DNA from: Bacteroidales bacterium
Lineage (GTDB): Bacteria; Bacteroidota; Bacteroidia; Bacteroidales; UBA932
Length of the DNA: 64,000 nucleotides
Assembly (NCBI GenBank): GCA_017476575.1
Contig: JAFUZO010000008.1
Span: 34,260-98,259 of the forward strand
Reading direction: 5' to 3'
Shown: piece by piece, positions 62,155 through 64,000 of the stretch
Position numbering within the stretch: the stretch's first letter is position 1
How the letters are laid out: each line of letters opens with the position of its first letter
The notes under the pieces: generated by a model
The model's input: the letters and a program-made list of their open reading frames with translations, nothing else
The model's database searches: none
What the model was told of the DNA's origin: nothing
Made by a program: the position numbers and the translations under genes

Positions 62155-63959
62155 TGAAAACGATGAAAGCATACCGATTGATTGGTGCAGGTCTGGCGGC
62201 CCTCCTGGCCGTGGCCTGCGGAAAGGAGGGGGGCGACACCCCGGGCGTGCCGGACGACGGCATGCCCCGCTTCCAGACGGTGACCGTGGCCGAGTTCCTC
62301 TCCTTGGAGACCGGCTCGACCTACTACCATCTGAAGGGCAAGGTCGCCTCCGTCTCCGACAGCCATTATTCCCAGTTCATCCTGGATGACGGCACCGCAT
62401 CGGTGACCGTATACGGCCTCTGGTCCAGCCAGGGAGGAGGCCGCATCTACGACATGGGCGGCTACAAGGTGGGCGATGCCGTGTCCATCGCGGCGCAGCG
62501 GGCCGACTACCTCGGCGCCATCGAGGCCCGCAAGGCCTACCCCTACGACCCCTCAGCAGTCGTCCTGTGGGTGTCGCCCCTCGAATTCATCTTCCCGAGC
62601 GCGGGCGGCAGCGAGCCGCTCGAGGTGCTCGCGGCCGGCACGCCTTCCTTCGAGACGGCGGAGTCCTGGCTGCGGGTCGAAGGTCCCGATGCCTCCGGGG
62701 CCTATGCGCTGAAGGTGGATGAGAATACGGACCTCGACGACCGTATGGCCAATGTCTATGTCGTCTACGGCGACGTCCGCCAGCGGGTCAGGGTCTACCA
62801 GGATGCCTTCGTGCCTGTGGTGTCCACGGTTGCGGAGGCCGTTTCGCTCCCGTTCGCCCGGGTGCAGGGTACGGTGACGGCCCTCGATGCCGAAGGGTAT
62901 GTCCTCGCCGATGCGACCGGTGCGGTCTTCGTCCGGGCAGCGGCGCCGGAGGTCGGCACGGTGATGGATGTCATCGGCAACCTCTCCACCGAGGACTTCC
63001 TGACCTCCATCGTCCCGGTCCGCACTTCCCGTAACGGTTCGGCCGAAGTGGTCCTGCCCGGGGCGGAGAAGTTGACGGCCGCGTCGGCCCGCTCGCTGGA
63101 AGCCTCCCTCGCCGGGAAGGACGGATCGGTCCCGGGCCTCCTGAACCTCCGCTATGTCGTCGTCGAGGGTATCGTGGCCGAAGCGGACGGCCGGTACGTC
63201 TTGCGTGATTTCAATACGGACGAGGACATCGTAACCGTCCGCGGCGACCTGTCGGGCCGTCTCGGCGCCTTCCTCGCCGTCTCGGGCTACCTCTTCCGCT
63301 ATGCCGGGGGCGTGCTGGAACTCCTTCCCGCCTCCATCGCAGCCGCGGTGGTCGACTCCGCCGTCACCATCGACGGCAAGTTCGACGACTGGGCCTCTAT
63401 CGAGGGCTACAGCCAGGATTCCTCGAACCCGGTCTACGGCTTCAAGGTCTATACGGCAGGTACCGACATCTACCTGTATGCGAAGATGCGCCGCGACTTC
63501 TTCACCGAGTGGGGCGTCTACAAATACTTCCTGCAGGTGTACTTCGACACCGACCTAGACCAGACGACGGGTCCCTACGCCTGGGTCTTCCGGGGGCTGG
63601 ATGCCAGCAGTTACATCCGTGTGACCAACGGAAGCGAGGGAGGCTTCAACACCTCCGGCCAGGGCTCCATCTTCTTCAGCTTCCTCGGTGGGGACGGCCT
63701 TCCGTTCATCTCCGCCAACGCCAGTCTCTTCGCGGGCTACTTCTTCGCCTCCAACGGCAGCTACCCGTGCGGCGGCGCCATCTCCGGCGATGCGGTCGAA
63801 TTCGAATGGCGCCTCGACATGGGCACCCTCACCCTGCCCCGCCATGCCCGGATCGGCATCGGCCTCCGCCTCTGCCACGAAGGCCCCGACACCCCCTCCG
63901 GCGACCAGGAGAACTACTTCCTCCCCGCCACCGGTTGGGCTTATTATGATATTCCATAA
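62154..63959 (+). CDS. OB-fold/BACON lipoprotein with C-terminal CBM9/DOMON-like domain
   Basis: 601 residues; lipoprotein signal with Cys 22 (ALLAVACGKEGG). An OB-fold-like domain at about 38-130 (YYHLKGKVASVSDSHYSQFILDD) is followed by a BACON-like domain at about 135-220 (SPLEFIFPSAGGSEPLEVLA, SWLRVEG). Two more OB-like units lie between 225 and 395 (ARVQGTVTALDAEGYVLADA; YVVVEGIVAEADGRYVL). The final 200 residues open VTIDGKFDDWASIEG and match the domain type of the protein at 48156. It resembles DUF5689-class surface lipoproteins; a binding rather than catalytic role is likely. Confidence 0.8.
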   Translation: MKTMKAYRLIGAGLAALLAVACGKEGGDTPGVPDDGMPRFQTVTVAEFLSLETGSTYYHLKGKVASVSDSHYSQFILDDGTASVTVYGLWSSQGGGRIYDMGGYKVGDAVSIAAQRADYLGAIEARKAYPYDPSAVVLWVSPLEFIFPSAGGSEPLEVLAAGTPSFETAESWLRVEGPDASGAYALKVDENTDLDDRMANVYVVYGDVRQRVRVYQDAFVPVVSTVAEAVSLPFARVQGTVTALDAEGYVLADATGAVFVRAAAPEVGTVMDVIGNLSTEDFLTSIVPVRTSRNGSAEVVLPGAEKLTAASARSLEASLAGKDGSVPGLLNLRYVVVEGIVAEADGRYVLRDFNTDEDIVTVRGDLSGRLGAFLAVSGYLFRYAGGVLELLPASIAAAVVDSAVTIDGKFDDWASIEGYSQDSSNPVYGFKVYTAGTDIYLYAKMRRDFFTEWGVYKYFLQVYFDTDLDQTTGPYAWVFRGLDASSYIRVTNGSEGGFNTSGQGSIFFSFLGGDGLPFISANASLFAGYFFASNGSYPCGGAISGDAVEFEWRLDMGTLTLPRHARIGIGLRLCHEGPDTPSGDQENYFLPATGWAYYDIP

Positions 63960-63985
63960 ATCTTCAACACTAAAAATAATCAAAC

Positions 63986-64000
63986 ATGGAAAAGAAAACA
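63986..64000 (+). CDS. Start of a further gene, cut by window edge
   Basis: An ATG 26 nt after the previous stop opens MEKKT and runs off the window. The spacer before it is A/T-rich. Five codons are too few to classify; the next gene of the same locus is the natural reading. Confidence 0.4.

Noticed and set aside
1..64000. CRISPR arrays, tRNA or rRNA genes, insertion sequences, prophage or integrase genes
   Set aside because: None was seen on reading both strands. Short tRNAs could be missed by eye, but all gaps between genes are small and were inspected.

Overview
The window comes from a GC-rich member of the Bacteroidota, most likely a gut- or rumen-type Bacteroidales. The signs are four SusC/SusD pairs, three ECF sigma/FecR pairs, STN-domain TonB receptors, many lipoproteins with acidic residues after the lipobox Cys, BACON, DUF5689 and fimbrillin-like domains, and promoters of the Bacteroidota form (TTG, 19-21 nt, TAnnTTTG). 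No genus can be fixed from the sequence. I saw no rRNA, tRNA, CRISPR array, transposase or phage gene. Because of the high GC, long open frames lie opposite most genes; these are not reported.

Region 1 (1-9633, minus strand) is a sigma/anti-sigma/SusC/SusD locus ending in an endonuclease/exonuclease/phosphatase (EEP) lipoprotein and a BACON-DUF5689 lipoprotein cut by the window edge. Region 2 (9819-23803, plus strand) diverges from it. It holds sigma, FecR, SusC, SusD, a phosphodiester glycosidase, two IPT/TIG-NHL lipoproteins, two EEP lipoproteins, a 49-residue peptide and a fimbrillin-like/NHL lipoprotein, then a terminator. Neither locus has a recognisable glycoside hydrolase. Their visible enzymes all belong to families that cut phosphate esters or phosphodiesters.

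Region 3 (23804-36591) is core genome. It has a REP-like palindromic spacer, a small lipoprotein, recA, then divergently rlmN, a patatin/Omp85-type phospholipase and recX. Convergent with recX is a complete histidine operon, hisG-D-C-B-H-A-F-IE, on the minus strand. Its leader has a perfect promoter, an 18-residue leader peptide with three consecutive His codons, and mutually exclusive hairpins ending in an intrinsic terminator: a textbook ribosome-mediated attenuator.

Region 4 (36592 to the end, plus strand) is a large glycan/glycoprotein utilisation locus. It holds sigma, FecR, SusC, SusD, an M64 metallopeptidase with its own promoter, a GH20 hexosaminidase, a GH109 alpha-N-acetylgalactosaminidase, surface lipoproteins, two DUF4874/DUF4832 lipoproteins, a second small peptide plus fimbrillin-like lipoprotein, a thioredoxin-like/GH31 fusion, a second related SusC/SusD pair and an OB-fold/BACON lipoprotein. 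The enzyme mix points to host O-glycoproteins such as mucin; that is inference.

The least expected items are the his attenuator, the paired small peptide plus fimbrillin-like lipoprotein modules in two loci, the thioredoxin-GH31 fusion, and the phosphodiester-oriented Sus loci that lack glycoside hydrolases.
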